DNA from: Rhodospirillales bacterium
Lineage (GTDB): Bacteria > Vulcanimicrobiota > Vulcanimicrobiia > Vulcanimicrobiales > Vulcanimicrobiaceae
Reading direction: 5' to 3'
Length of the DNA stretch: 33,397 nt
Assembly: GCA_025359485.1 (NCBI GenBank)
Contig: JANYGA010000142.1
Location: 1 to 33,397 of the forward strand
The translations under genes and the position numbers were made by a program. A model generated the notes under the pieces. It ran no database searches and had not been told where the DNA came from. It saw only the letters and a list, made by a program, of their open reading frames with translations. This document shows positions 24,814-32,850 of this stretch, piece by piece. The first letter of the stretch is position 1, and each line of letters opens with the position of its first letter.

Positions 24814-25535
24814 GCACGATCGCCACGGCAAACGAAACGATGTTACGCGTCGATGCGATCGACACGTATTACGGCGATAGCCATATCCTCAAGGGCTTGA
24901 GTTTAGAGATCCGGCGCGGTGAAACGGTCGCGCTGCTCGGGCGCAACGGCGTGGGCAAGACGACGACGCTCAAAAGTATCGTCGGTTGGGTGCCGCCCAA
25001 ACGCGGCACGATCACCTTCGACGGTGTCGACGTCACGGGCAACGAGATGATGGCCAATGCCCGCGCGGGCATCTCGCTCGTACCCGAAGAGCGACGCATC
25101 TTCACCAATCTCTCCGTCTACGAAAACATCAAACTCGCGCAGGTCACGGCACAGCGGCCCGGGTGGACGTTACAGGACGTCTACGATCATTTTCCGCGGC
25201 TCAAAGAGCGCGAGAAAAACAAGGGCGACGAAATCTCCGGCGGCGAGAAACAGATGCTCGCGATCGCGCGCGCGCTCGTGCAAGATACGAAATTACTCCT
25301 TCTCGACGAACCGACCGAGGGACTCGCACCGCTCATCGTGCGCGAAGTCGAAGCGATCGTGCGCGAGATCAAAGCGAAGGGCATGACGATTCTGCTCGTC
25401 GAGCAGAATTTTTACTCCGCACTCGCCGTCGCCGATCGCTGTTACGTCATCGATCAAGGCGCGATCCAATTCGAAGGCACGCCGACCGACCTCAAAGGCA
25501 ACACCGAGGTCCTCAGCCGCTACCTCCACGTGTAG
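24810..25535 (+). CDS. livF: Branched-chain amino-acid-type ABC transporter ATP-binding protein LivF
   Basis: 241 residues. Walker A is GRNGVGKTT, the signature is ISGGEKQM, and Walker B is LLLLDEPTEGLAP, the usual LivF form. LVPEERRIFTNLSVYENI is the LivF Q-loop region. It pairs with LivG to power the importer. The ATG overlaps the livG stop as ATGA. It is the last gene of the liv unit; 22 nt separate it from the convergent sodC. Confidence 0.95.
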   Translation: MSTIATANETMLRVDAIDTYYGDSHILKGLSLEIRRGETVALLGRNGVGKTTTLKSIVGWVPPKRGTITFDGVDVTGNEMMANARAGISLVPEERRIFTNLSVYENIKLAQVTAQRPGWTLQDVYDHFPRLKEREKNKGDEISGGEKQMLAIARALVQDTKLLLLDEPTEGLAPLIVREVEAIVREIKAKGMTILLVEQNFYSALAVADRCYVIDQGAIQFEGTPTDLKGNTEVLSRYLHV

Positions 25536-25557
25536 CGGCCCACCTCCAGAGCATTGG

Positions 25558-26124
25558 CTAGGAGCGCATCGGCCCGATCTCGCCGCATTCGACGCGACCG
25601 CCGGAGCCGCCATTGACGGGTTCGTCCGTGTAGTTATCTTCGTTCGCATGAATCATGATCGCGCGGCCGAGGATGCTCGTCGGGCCCGGCTTCAGACTCA
25701 AACGATCCGTGAAGAACGTCGTGCGCGCGTGTCCGGTATCGCTCGCGTTGATATTCGGCAGATCGCCCGCGTGACCGACGCCCGAAGGCCCGGCATGGTG
25801 CGTCGTTCCCTGCGGATCGAAGTGGCCGCCCGCAGCACCGAATGGCGTCGATTTCCCCGCGGTATCGACGAGTGCGTTACACGAGCCCGTCTCGTGAATG
25901 TGCATCCCGTGTTTGCCCGGCGACAGACCGTTCGTGTCGATGCGCACGAGCACGCCGCCCGTATCGATCGCGACGAACGTGGCGGTGCCGACTTCTTTTC
26001 CCGCGGGATCGACGATGTAGGCGGCATAGGTCGGCGTGCGATCGGCGGCGTGGACGCGCGATGGGACGGCGCTTGCGACGAGGACGCATGCGGCTGCGGC
26101 CAACAGGAACGACTTCGAATTCAT
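25558..26124 (-). CDS. sodC: Exported Cu/Zn superoxide dismutase
   Basis: 188 residues with a signal peptide (about 1-26, PSRVHA-A). Copper ligands by family alignment are His75, His77, the bridging His101 and His159. Zinc ligands are His101, His110, His118 and Asp121. Cys82 in ETGSC and Cys180 in VECGEI form the conserved intrasubunit disulfide. The ATG follows a strong AAGGAGA. It removes superoxide outside the cytoplasm. It lies 20 nt downstream of the acetyl-CoA synthetase gene and is probably co-transcribed with it. Confidence 0.95.
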   Translation of the reverse strand: MNSKSFLLAAAACVLVASAVPSRVHAADRTPTYAAYIVDPAGKEVGTATFVAIDTGGVLVRIDTNGLSPGKHGMHIHETGSCNALVDTAGKSTPFGAAGGHFDPQGTTHHAGPSGVGHAGDLPNINASDTGHARTTFFTDRLSLKPGPTSILGRAIMIHANEDNYTDEPVNGGSGGRVECGEIGPMRS

Positions 26125-26144
26125 GGCTCTGCGGTCTCCTTCAT

Positions 26145-28037
26145 TTAGTCTTCGAGCGTCGTCGTGTCGCCGAGCGACACGCCAGCCTCTTGCGCCTTGA
26201 GCAAACGTCGCATGATCTTGCTGCTCCGCGTTTTGGGAAGTTTCGGAACGAATTCGATTTCTGCCGGCGTGCCGATCGGCCCGAGATGATACCGGACGTG
26301 CTCGGTGAGTGCGCGCGCGAGTTCGTCACTCGCATCGTGACCCATACGTAAGACGACGAAAGCCTTAATGACTTCACCCTTGATGTCATCTGCTTTGCCG
26401 ACGACGCCCGCTTCCCCGCACGCCGGGTGCGAGACGAGCGCGCTTTCCACGTCGGCCGTCGCGATGCGATGACCCGCGACGCTGAGCACGTCGTCGGCGC
26501 GACCCAGAACGAGGATGCTGCCGTCGGCATCGATCGTCGCGACGTCGCCCGCGGTATAGCAGCCCGGAATGCTATCGAAATACGATCGATATTTCGCACG
26601 ATCGTTCCAGACGTCGGCGAACATGTACGGCACGGGCGTTTCGAGCACGAGCAGTCCGCCCGTACCGGGCGCGACCGCGTTCCCCGCTTCGTCACGGATC
26701 GAGAATCGTAAAGGACCGAAGGGTTTCCCGCTGCGATCCGGGCGAATTTCCGAGGTCGGCAGGAACCCGATCGCGGGGCTCGCGAGTTCGGTCTGCCACC
26801 ATTGATTGCAGACCGCCGCATTCCCACGGCCGACGATATCGTGTAAGAAGCGCCACGCTTCGGGATTGAGCGGCTCGCCCGCGCAGAGGATCTCTTGCAA
26901 CGATGAAAGATCGTATCGCGCGGGCAACTCGTCGCCGAAACGCATCAGCATGCGCGCGAGGGTCGGCGCGGTGTAGAGCTTCGTGATTTCGTGCGTCGCG
27001 ATCGTTTCGTAGACCGCGGCCGTCGTCGGATAATCGGGCGACCCCTCGCGGATGATATTCATCAAACCGTTGGCGAGTGCGCCGTAGACGATGAGGGAAT
27101 GGCCCACGATCCAGCCGATATCGCTCGTGCACCAGTAGACGTCGTGCGGCGTGATGCCCGTCGTATCGGCGAGCATCGCGGTCGCACCCGAGAGATATCC
27201 GCCGTGCGTCATGACGACGCCCTTCGGTTTCCCCGTGGTCCCGCTCGTGTAGAGGATGAAGAGCGGATGATCGGATGCGACGATCTCGGGCGCGCACGTC
27301 GTGCTCTGCTCCGCGACGTACTCGTCGTAATCGCGCACGCGCGCATCGATGCGTTCGGGCGGCGTTCCTCGCCGCCAGACGATGACGCGTTGCACGCTCG
27401 ACAGATTCGCGACGGCGTCGTCGAGGATACCGAGCAGATCGACCATCTTTCCGCGGCGATGCGTGAGGTCGGCGCCGATGACGACCTTCGCACCGGCATC
27501 TTCGATCCGATCGCGCAACGCCGTCGCACCGAGACCTGCGTAGATGACGCTGTGGATCGCGCCGATGCGCGCGCAAGCGAGCATCGCAACGATGCCTTCC
27601 ACCGAGAGCGGCATGTAGACGCACACGCGATCGCCTGCGACGACGCCGTCGGCGCGAAGTGCGTTTGCGAGACGGTTCGTTTTTGCGAGCAACTCGACGT
27701 ACGTCGTGCGCGTTTCGAGGCCGTCTTCGCGCAGATACCGATACGCGACGGCCGTGGGATCTGCATGCGCGTGGCGATCGAGACACGAGACGGTCGCATT
27801 GAGCGTTCCACCGGGATACCACGTGCTCGCGCCGATCTCACCATCGAGCGTACGCTCCGGCGACTTCTCCCACACGATGCGCGTCGCGCAGGCGGCCCAA
27901 AACGCGAGCGGATCTTCGAGCGCCTTCGCATTCCACGCATCTTGATCGGGGATCGTAGCCCACGCGGCAACGCTCGCGGGCGGCGCGAAGCGCTCGCCCG
28001 TTGCGAGCAGACTTGCGATCGGCGTTCGGTCGTTCAC
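26145..28037 (-). CDS. acs: AMP-forming acetyl-CoA synthetase (or close short-chain acyl-CoA synthetase)
   Basis: 630 residues from a GTG preceded by TAGGAGC. It activates acetate to acetyl-CoA through acetyl-AMP. The ATP loop is YTSGTTGKPKG (263-273). WWQTE (413-417) carries the Trp that limits the acyl pocket to acetate or propionate. YTAGD (495-499) and LGRADDV (511-517) are the hinge motifs. The catalytic, acetylation-prone Lys is Lys607 in PKTRSSKIMRR; the family normally has Gly where the second Ser stands. Sequence after the Trp motif (ELASPAIGFLPTSE) also resembles propionate or acrylate enzymes, so the acyl substrate is not certain. It lies in the unit anchored protein, acs, sodC. 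Confidence 0.93.
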   Translation of the reverse strand: MNDRTPIASLLATGERFAPPASVAAWATIPDQDAWNAKALEDPLAFWAACATRIVWEKSPERTLDGEIGASTWYPGGTLNATVSCLDRHAHADPTAVAYRYLREDGLETRTTYVELLAKTNRLANALRADGVVAGDRVCVYMPLSVEGIVAMLACARIGAIHSVIYAGLGATALRDRIEDAGAKVVIGADLTHRRGKMVDLLGILDDAVANLSSVQRVIVWRRGTPPERIDARVRDYDEYVAEQSTTCAPEIVASDHPLFILYTSGTTGKPKGVVMTHGGYLSGATAMLADTTGITPHDVYWCTSDIGWIVGHSLIVYGALANGLMNIIREGSPDYPTTAAVYETIATHEITKLYTAPTLARMLMRFGDELPARYDLSSLQEILCAGEPLNPEAWRFLHDIVGRGNAAVCNQWWQTELASPAIGFLPTSEIRPDRSGKPFGPLRFSIRDEAGNAVAPGTGGLLVLETPVPYMFADVWNDRAKYRSYFDSIPGCYTAGDVATIDADGSILVLGRADDVLSVAGHRIATADVESALVSHPACGEAGVVGKADDIKGEVIKAFVVLRMGHDASDELARALTEHVRYHLGPIGTPAEIEFVPKLPKTRSSKIMRRLLKAQEAGVSLGDTTTLED

Positions 28038-28051
28038 GTATTGATTCGCTC

Positions 28052-28918
28052 CTAAAGCTTATTGATCGCGTGATTGGCGATGAGCGCCGCACCCGACGAC
28101 GTGCGATGGACGGTGTATTGCCCGAAATAGAGGCCGCTCGCGGTTCGCAGATCGACATTGACCGTCGCGTTGTCGCCTGCGCTCCGCGCTTCGATGTGTT
28201 GGATGCGCGTCGAAGCGTTGAGAATACCCGTCTCCGCAAGCGTCTCCGGTGCGCCGGAACCGAACGCGGCACGTGCCGTCGCATCGTCGCCGCGCGCGAC
28301 GGCCGCGATGTATTGGCGTACGACGGCCGTTGCGAGTTTCGCGAATTCGGAGTCGCTATCGTCACTCGGCGCGGGCGCGTCGAGTTGCGGGGTCGCGGAT
28401 GCGGGTGCGGCCTTCGTCGTCGCGCGTGCGGGAATCGCCGCTACGGCGGCAACGGGTGGGCGCGCTGGCGCGTTCGTTACGATCGGCGCGTGCGTCGCGA
28501 GCGCCGGTGTCGCAGGCGCGGCGGTTACGGGCGCGGGCGTGGCGGGTGCGCGCGTCGGCGCGGCGGAGGGAGCCGACGTCGCACGCGGCGTCGCACGTGA
28601 CGTCTTCGCGGGCGCGGGCGTCGCCGAAGGAAATTCCGTCGGCGCGCTCGTCGGTTTTGGCGAGCGCGAGGTAGGCTCGGGCGATGCGGGTGCCTCCGTC
28701 GGAGCTGGCGTTACGGGCGTTTCCGTCGCAGCCGTCGTCGCGCGCGTCGTGACGACGACGTTTTGCGGCGTCGGCCCGCGCTTCCCGACGAGCGACAGTC
28801 CCGCACCGATGACGAAGCCGAGGACGACGACGGCGATAAGAATCGGAACCAGCGGTACGCCACCACCCGGTGGCGGCGTCGACGGCGGCCGCGAACGGCG
28901 CGGTAATGGATCTGACAT
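28052..28918 (-). CDS. Single-pass membrane protein with long Pro/Ala/Thr-rich stalk
   Basis: 288 residues from the ATG at 28916-28918. A short Pro/Arg-rich cytoplasmic start precedes one membrane helix (about 21-44). A low-complexity Thr/Ala/Pro stalk of about 150 residues (55-205) follows, then a C-terminal domain (about 212-288, EFAKLATAVVRQYIAAVARGDD...). That last part looks like the small alpha+beta NTF2/SnoaL-like or DUF4878-type fold, judging from its opening helix and later strands. No catalytic motif is recognised. The stalk suggests crossing of the cell wall or periplasm. The gene ends 14 nt before acs. The same frame is open further upstream but would cross a divergent gene. Confidence 0.75.
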   Translation of the reverse strand: MSDPLPRRSRPPSTPPPGGGVPLVPILIAVVVLGFVIGAGLSLVGKRGPTPQNVVVTTRATTAATETPVTPAPTEAPASPEPTSRSPKPTSAPTEFPSATPAPAKTSRATPRATSAPSAAPTRAPATPAPVTAAPATPALATHAPIVTNAPARPPVAAVAAIPARATTKAAPASATPQLDAPAPSDDSDSEFAKLATAVVRQYIAAVARGDDATARAAFGSGAPETLAETGILNASTRIQHIEARSAGDNATVNVDLRTASGLYFGQYTVHRTSSGAALIANHAINKL

Positions 28919-28924
28919 CACGCG

Positions 28925-29311
28925 ATGCGTTCGCGCTATGGCGCGTGCATACTGCGAGATGAACCCGAAAGGCACGTCGCGAAAAACGGCACCGTGATTC
29001 GCGTTCCCATTCCGATCGATGTCGCCACGATCGCCGCAACCGCGAGCGGCGTCTTCGCGCTCGGAACACCGCTGCGCGTCGATCGGCTGCTCGCGCTCGC
29101 GATCGCGCACTCGCTCGGTTCGCGCGCCCCGCAAGACAAGCGCGATCGTAGCATCCGCACGAATCTCGGTGCCTTCATGGCGGGGCGATTCGTCGTCGAC
29201 ATCGATGGCCGAATCTACGAGCGCCCCGATGACGTCGTGCTCTGCGCGGGAACCGCGACGCTACGCTTCTTCGCAAACGAACCGGGGCGGCATTCGCTCT
29301 CGGTCGGCTGA
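28925..29311 (+). CDS. Small protein of unknown function
   Basis: Up to 128 residues from the ATG at 28925; GTG at 28994 is an alternative start that removes a basic leader and gives about 105 residues. Neither has a clear ribosome binding site. The part from VIRVPIPIDVATIAATASG onward has regular hydrophobic spacing and ends in a compact, beta-like region (FVVDIDGRIYERPDDVVLCAGTATLRFF). No family is recognised. It starts 6 nt from the divergent stalk protein. Codon use matches neighbouring genes, which supports it being real. Confidence 0.5.
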   Translation: MRSRYGACILRDEPERHVAKNGTVIRVPIPIDVATIAATASGVFALGTPLRVDRLLALAIAHSLGSRAPQDKRDRSIRTNLGAFMAGRFVVDIDGRIYERPDDVVLCAGTATLRFFANEPGRHSLSVG

Positions 29312-29412
29312 CTGCGAACGTTCGTCGCGCGTCGCACGTTCGAAGGGAACGGTTCTCCGCGCTGTAACGTGGACGCTTAGCTTCTTCCCTATCGGCTTGT
29401 GAGCGTTTTGCC
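29312..29412 (+). promoter_or_regulatory. Leader of the amino-acid importer with clustered GAAC/GTTC motifs
   Basis: The perfect palindrome CGAACGTTCG is at 29315-29324. Its half CGAACGT is repeated inverted as ACGTTCG at 29336-29342, and GAACGGTTC follows at 29347-29355. Such clustering in 41 nt suggests an operator upstream of the binding-protein gene. No clear -35/-10 pair is seen. The regulator is unknown. Confidence 0.4.
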
Positions 29413-30222
29413 ATGCATTTGAATCTTCGTTTCCGTATCGTCGCGGCGGCCGTGGCGGCCGTCGTGACGTCGGCGCTCTACGCACCGAGCCCCGCGTCCG
29501 CTGAGGATACCCTCGCCGCGATCAAAGCTCGGGGCAAGATGATCGTCGGCGTGAAGGCCGATTATCCGCCGTTCGGTTTCCTCGATGGGGAGAATCATGT
29601 CGGCCTCGAGATCGATCTCTTGCACGACATCGCGAAGGATCTCTTGGGCAAAGCCGATGCGATCGAATTCATCCCCGTCGTCTCGGCCAATCGTTTCCAA
29701 TTCCTCAACACGAGTAAGGTCGATTTTCTCATGTCGACCGTGACCGTGACGGATAAACGCAAAGAAGTCATCGATTTTTCGGCGCCCTACATGAAGTCGG
29801 GTTGGCAGATTCTCGTGAAGCGCAACAACACGTCGATCAACGAGGCGACCGATCTCAAAGACAAAACGGTCGTCGTCGTTCCGGGGTCGACGGGCGAGGC
29901 CGGAATCTCGAAACTCGTACCCGACGCGAAACTGCTCAAACTCGCGCAAACGAGCGAAGCGCTCGATGCGGTCGACCAGGGGCGCGCGGATGCGTTCATA
30001 CAAGACACGGCGCTCTTGGTCGGTCTTACCATGCAGAAGCCGCAGTACAAAGCCGTCGGCGCCTCGCACGACGATTTTCCGATCGCGGCTGCATGTCGCA
30101 AGGGCGATGCGTCGCCGTGCGACTTCATCTCGAAAGAGATCGCGAAGTTTGCGAAAAACGGCGTCCTCGCACGCGAGTATCACAAGTGGTTATATAATAG
30201 CGCGAAACGCTTCATGCCCTAA
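29413..30222 (+). CDS. Polar amino-acid ABC transporter, substrate-binding protein
   Basis: 269 residues with a signal peptide (about 1-30, SPASA-E). It belongs to the family 3 solute-binding proteins (HisJ/GlnH-like): RGKMIVGVKADYPPFGFLDGENHVGLEIDLLHDIA, then LNTSKVDFLMSTVTVTDKRKEVIDFSAPY and VVPGSTGEAG. The ligand-binding Arg/Asp pattern fits a polar amino acid such as Glu, Gln, Asp or His, without deciding which. The last codons (about 30190-30200) use unusually AT-rich triplets forming TATAAT, a possible embedded -10 box. Permease and ATPase genes follow on the same strand. Confidence 0.92.
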   Translation: MHLNLRFRIVAAAVAAVVTSALYAPSPASAEDTLAAIKARGKMIVGVKADYPPFGFLDGENHVGLEIDLLHDIAKDLLGKADAIEFIPVVSANRFQFLNTSKVDFLMSTVTVTDKRKEVIDFSAPYMKSGWQILVKRNNTSINEATDLKDKTVVVVPGSTGEAGISKLVPDAKLLKLAQTSEALDAVDQGRADAFIQDTALLVGLTMQKPQYKAVGASHDDFPIAAACRKGDASPCDFISKEIAKFAKNGVLAREYHKWLYNSAKRFMP

Positions 30223-30270
30223 CCGAAGGCACGCACCATCGTCCTCGCAACCGGCCTGAACTTCTCGATC

Positions 30271-30921
30271 GTGCGCGATGCTGCCCCGCAGCTCGCGCAC
30301 GGTTTCGTTCTCACGCTGCAAATCGCGTTCTTCGGCGTGATCGGAGCGCTCGCCGTCGGCGTGATCGGTGCGGCGATGCGCGTCTCGACCTCGCGCGCGG
30401 CTCGCGTTGCGGCCACGGCGTTCACCGAATTTTTTCGCAACACGCCGCCGCTCGTACAGATCTATTTCCTCGCCTTCGCGATTCCGAAGATCCCCGGTAT
30501 CGGGCCGCATCTGATTCTGCCCTCGATCGTCGCGGCCACGCTCGGCCTCGTCTTACATCAGGGCGCGATCAATATCGAAATTTTGCGCGCGGGTCTGGGC
30601 GCCGTGCCCGCGGGGCAACGCGAAGCCGCCCAAGCGCTCGGACTTTCGCGCATCGACGAACTGCGCAGCGTGCTCGTGCCACAAGCCGTTCGCATCAGTC
30701 TCCCCGCGCTCGGCAACAACGTTATCTCGCTCTTTAAGAATACGACACTCGTCGCGTCCATCGGCGTGCTCGACATCTTCGGCGAAGCGAACGACATCAT
30801 CGCGACGATCCTCGTGAGCGCCGAACTCTTTCTCACCGTCGGCGTGGTCTACGTGATCTGCGTCGCACTCCTCGGTGCGCTCTTTCGTGCGCTCGAGCGC
30901 AAGTTCGCACTCGCACGGTGA
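30271..30921 (+). CDS. Polar amino-acid ABC transporter permease 1 (HisMQ/GlnP family)
   Basis: 216 residues from the GTG at 30271, or 227 if it starts at the ATC at 30238. The membrane-subunit signature is present: FTEFFRNTPPLVQIYFLAF and GAINIEILRAGLGAVPAGQREAAQALGLSR, which is the EAA coupling loop. The sequence just upstream of the GTG (LNFSI) reads like the family N-terminus, yet no in-frame ATG, GTG or TTG lies there. AAGG is placed 8 nt before the ATC. The frame is the same as that of the binding-protein gene and is separated from it by a single stop. About five membrane helices are expected. Confidence 0.9.
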   Translation: MRDAAPQLAHGFVLTLQIAFFGVIGALAVGVIGAAMRVSTSRAARVAATAFTEFFRNTPPLVQIYFLAFAIPKIPGIGPHLILPSIVAATLGLVLHQGAINIEILRAGLGAVPAGQREAAQALGLSRIDELRSVLVPQAVRISLPALGNNVISLFKNTTLVASIGVLDIFGEANDIIATILVSAELFLTVGVVYVICVALLGALFRALERKFALAR

Positions 30922-30928
30922 TGCGGCG

Positions 30929-31567
30929 ATGATGAGTTATCTGCACGCACTGCCGTCGCTCGCGCACGGGCTCGGCACGACGTTTCTCGTCTCCATCTCC
31001 GCGATGATCCTCGCGGTAGGGATCGGATTCGTGCTCGGCATCGTTCGGTCGCAAGTTCCACGCGCGATCGACCTACCGATCCTCGCCGTCATCGAATTCT
31101 TTCGCGGCATTCCGCTGCTCGTGCTGATGTACTTCATCTTCTTCGGCTTGCCGCAACTCGGATTTAAAACCGGACAAAACGCAGCCGCGATTGCGGCGCT
31201 CTGTCTCTACGCGGGCGCGCTCGGAAGTGAGATCGTGCGCGGTGCGATCGTCTCGATCTCCGGCGGCCAGACCGAAGCTGCGAGCGCGCTCGGTCTCTCG
31301 CGAGTGCAGATTCTCGCCCTCGTCGTGATCCCGCAGGCACTGCGACGCATGTTGCCGCCGTTCGTCGGTCTCTTCGCCCTCATCGTCGAGTCGAGTTCGC
31401 TATCATCGCTCATCAACGTGACCGATCTTCTGCAAACCGCGCATCAAAATGTCGAACGCGATAACGATATCGCACTCCCGGTGTATCTCACCGTGCTCGT
31501 CGCGTACTTCGCCGTCAACTATCCGATCTCGCTCGTCTCGCAGCGCCTCGAAAAGCGCCTCGCATGA
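30929..31567 (+). CDS. Polar amino-acid ABC transporter permease 2 (HisMQ/GlnP family)
   Basis: 212 residues from the ATG at 30929 (a second ATG follows directly). Family marks are LGTTFLVSISAMILAVGIGF, VIEFFRGIPLLVLMYF and the coupling loop GAIVSISGGQTEAASALGLSRVQ. It forms the heterodimeric channel with the preceding permease. The two permeases are separated by 7 nt. The longer frame begins inside permease 1 and is rejected. Confidence 0.92.
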   Translation: MMSYLHALPSLAHGLGTTFLVSISAMILAVGIGFVLGIVRSQVPRAIDLPILAVIEFFRGIPLLVLMYFIFFGLPQLGFKTGQNAAAIAALCLYAGALGSEIVRGAIVSISGGQTEAASALGLSRVQILALVVIPQALRRMLPPFVGLFALIVESSSLSSLINVTDLLQTAHQNVERDNDIALPVYLTVLVAYFAVNYPISLVSQRLEKRLA

Positions 31568-31593
31568 GCCGCTCGGACGCCCAGGAGTAGCCC

Positions 31594-32322
31594 ATGCCGA
31601 TGCTCGCGATGTCCGGAGTGCGCAAGGCCTTCGGGACAAACGTCGTCCTCAAAGACATCAACCTCGCCGTCGACCCGGGCGAAGTCTGCTGCATCATCGG
31701 TCCGTCCGGAAGCGGCAAATCGACGGTGCTGCGATGCATCAACCGACTCGTCACGATCGACGCGGGCGACGTCGTCATCGACGGCCTCTCCGTCATCGAC
31801 CCCGCCGTCAAAGACGTCGATTTGCGTCGACGTGTCGGGATGGTCTTCCAGCAATTCAATCTGTTCCCGCACATGACGGCGCTCGAAAACGTCACGCTCG
31901 CCCCGCGAAAGGTGCGTGGCCTCTCCGCCGATGCTGCAAACGCCCTCGGCGTGACGCTTCTCGAAAAAGTCGGTCTGCGCGAAAAAGCGCAGAGCTATCC
32001 CGCGCAGCTTTCGGGCGGCCAACAACAGCGCGTCGCCATCGCACGCGCGCTTGCGATGGAGCCCAAAGTGATGCTCTTCGACGAAGCGACGAGCGCGCTC
32101 GATCCCGAGATCACGGGCGAGGTGCTCGCGGTCATGAAAGCGCTCGCAAGCGAACACACGACGATGATCTGCGTGACGCACGAAATGGGTTTCGCGCGCG
32201 AAGTCGGCACGCATGTCGTGTTCATGGACGGCGGGCTCATCGTCGAAGAAGGCCCACCACACGCGATCTTCGATGCGCCTCAAGCAGAGCGAACGCAAGC
32301 CTTTCTTTCAAAAGTACTCTAA
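31594..32322 (+). CDS. Polar amino-acid ABC transporter ATP-binding protein (HisP/GlnQ family)
   Basis: 242 residues; ATG preceded by AGGAG at 7 nt. Walker A is GPSGSGKST (36-44), the Q-loop is [12 protein letters not shown], the signature is LSGGQQQR, Walker B is [14 protein letters not shown], and the switch His is in CVTHEMGFA. This is the standard polar amino-acid uptake ATPase. It completes a four-gene importer with the binding protein at 29413 and the two permeases. Confidence 0.95.
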   Translation: MPMLAMSGVRKAFGTNVVLKDINLAVDPGEVCCIIGPSGSGKSTVLRCINRLVTIDAGDVVIDGLSVIDPAVKDVDLRRRVGMVFQQFNLFPHMTALENVTLAPRKVRGLSADAANALGVTLLEKVGLREKAQSYPAQLSGGQQQRVAIARALAMEPKVMLFDEATSALDPEITGEVLAVMKALASEHTTMICVTHEMGFAREVGTHVVFMDGGLIVEEGPPHAIFDAPQAERTQAFLSKVL

Positions 32323-32323
32323 C

Positions 32324-32842
32324 GTGCCGCCGCGGCGGCCGATCGCGATTCTCGCAATCGCCGTTGCGGCTGCGATCATCGTACCGCTCGGCGCGACCGC
32401 GCAGGCCGTCATTCGCGATCTCCCGGTGGGTCGATTCGTGCCCTACGGTCTCGACGGGACGCTCGTCCGCGTCGATGCGGTAACGGCGCACGCCCACGTC
32501 GGGCGCGATCCCTATCTTCGCGAACACCGTAGCGCCTCGGGATCGGATGGCTACGTGCTCGTCCATCTCTCGGTGCGCAATCCCGGAACGCAGCTCGAGA
32601 ATATCCCGCTCTTCGCAGCGACGACGTTCACGCGAGGTGGACGCGCGATCGATCCCGCGGTCTACGGTCCGTTCGTCGCGTCGTCGACGACGGCGGCTCC
32701 CTCATCGGCGACGATCGGATCGCGTGGAACGATTCACATCACGCTCGCCATTGCCGACGTCCCCGATAACGATCCACTCGCAAAGATCGTCCTCAGTCCC
32801 AACGATGCGACACCGGCGTATCGAATCCGTCTACCGCCGTAG
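32324..32842 (+). CDS. Secreted protein of unknown function, DUF4352/telokin-like pattern
   Basis: 172 residues from the GTG at 32324, 1 nt after the ATPase stop. A signal peptide (about 1-27, LGATAQA-V) is followed by a beta-rich domain. The phrase GSDGYVLVHLSVRNPGTQLENIPLF resembles the immunoglobulin-like DUF4352 family, in which a conserved 'YV-V-ls--N-g' strand pair is typical. The assignment is by eye and weak. No ribosome binding site is clear, so translation may be coupled to the ATPase. Its place at the end of the importer operon may be accidental. Confidence 0.65.
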   Translation: MPPRRPIAILAIAVAAAIIVPLGATAQAVIRDLPVGRFVPYGLDGTLVRVDAVTAHAHVGRDPYLREHRSASGSDGYVLVHLSVRNPGTQLENIPLFAATTFTRGGRAIDPAVYGPFVASSTTAAPSSATIGSRGTIHITLAIADVPDNDPLAKIVLSPNDATPAYRIRLPP

Positions 32843-32850
32843 CGGATGAC

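Noticed and set aside
28380-28760. GC-rich simple-repeat DNA
   Set aside because: It encodes the Pro/Ala/Thr stalk and has no regular unit; it is coding low complexity, not a repeat array.
28919-29134. Upstream extension of the stalk protein
   Set aside because: It would lie antisense to the small divergent protein and lacks hydrophobic or domain pattern.
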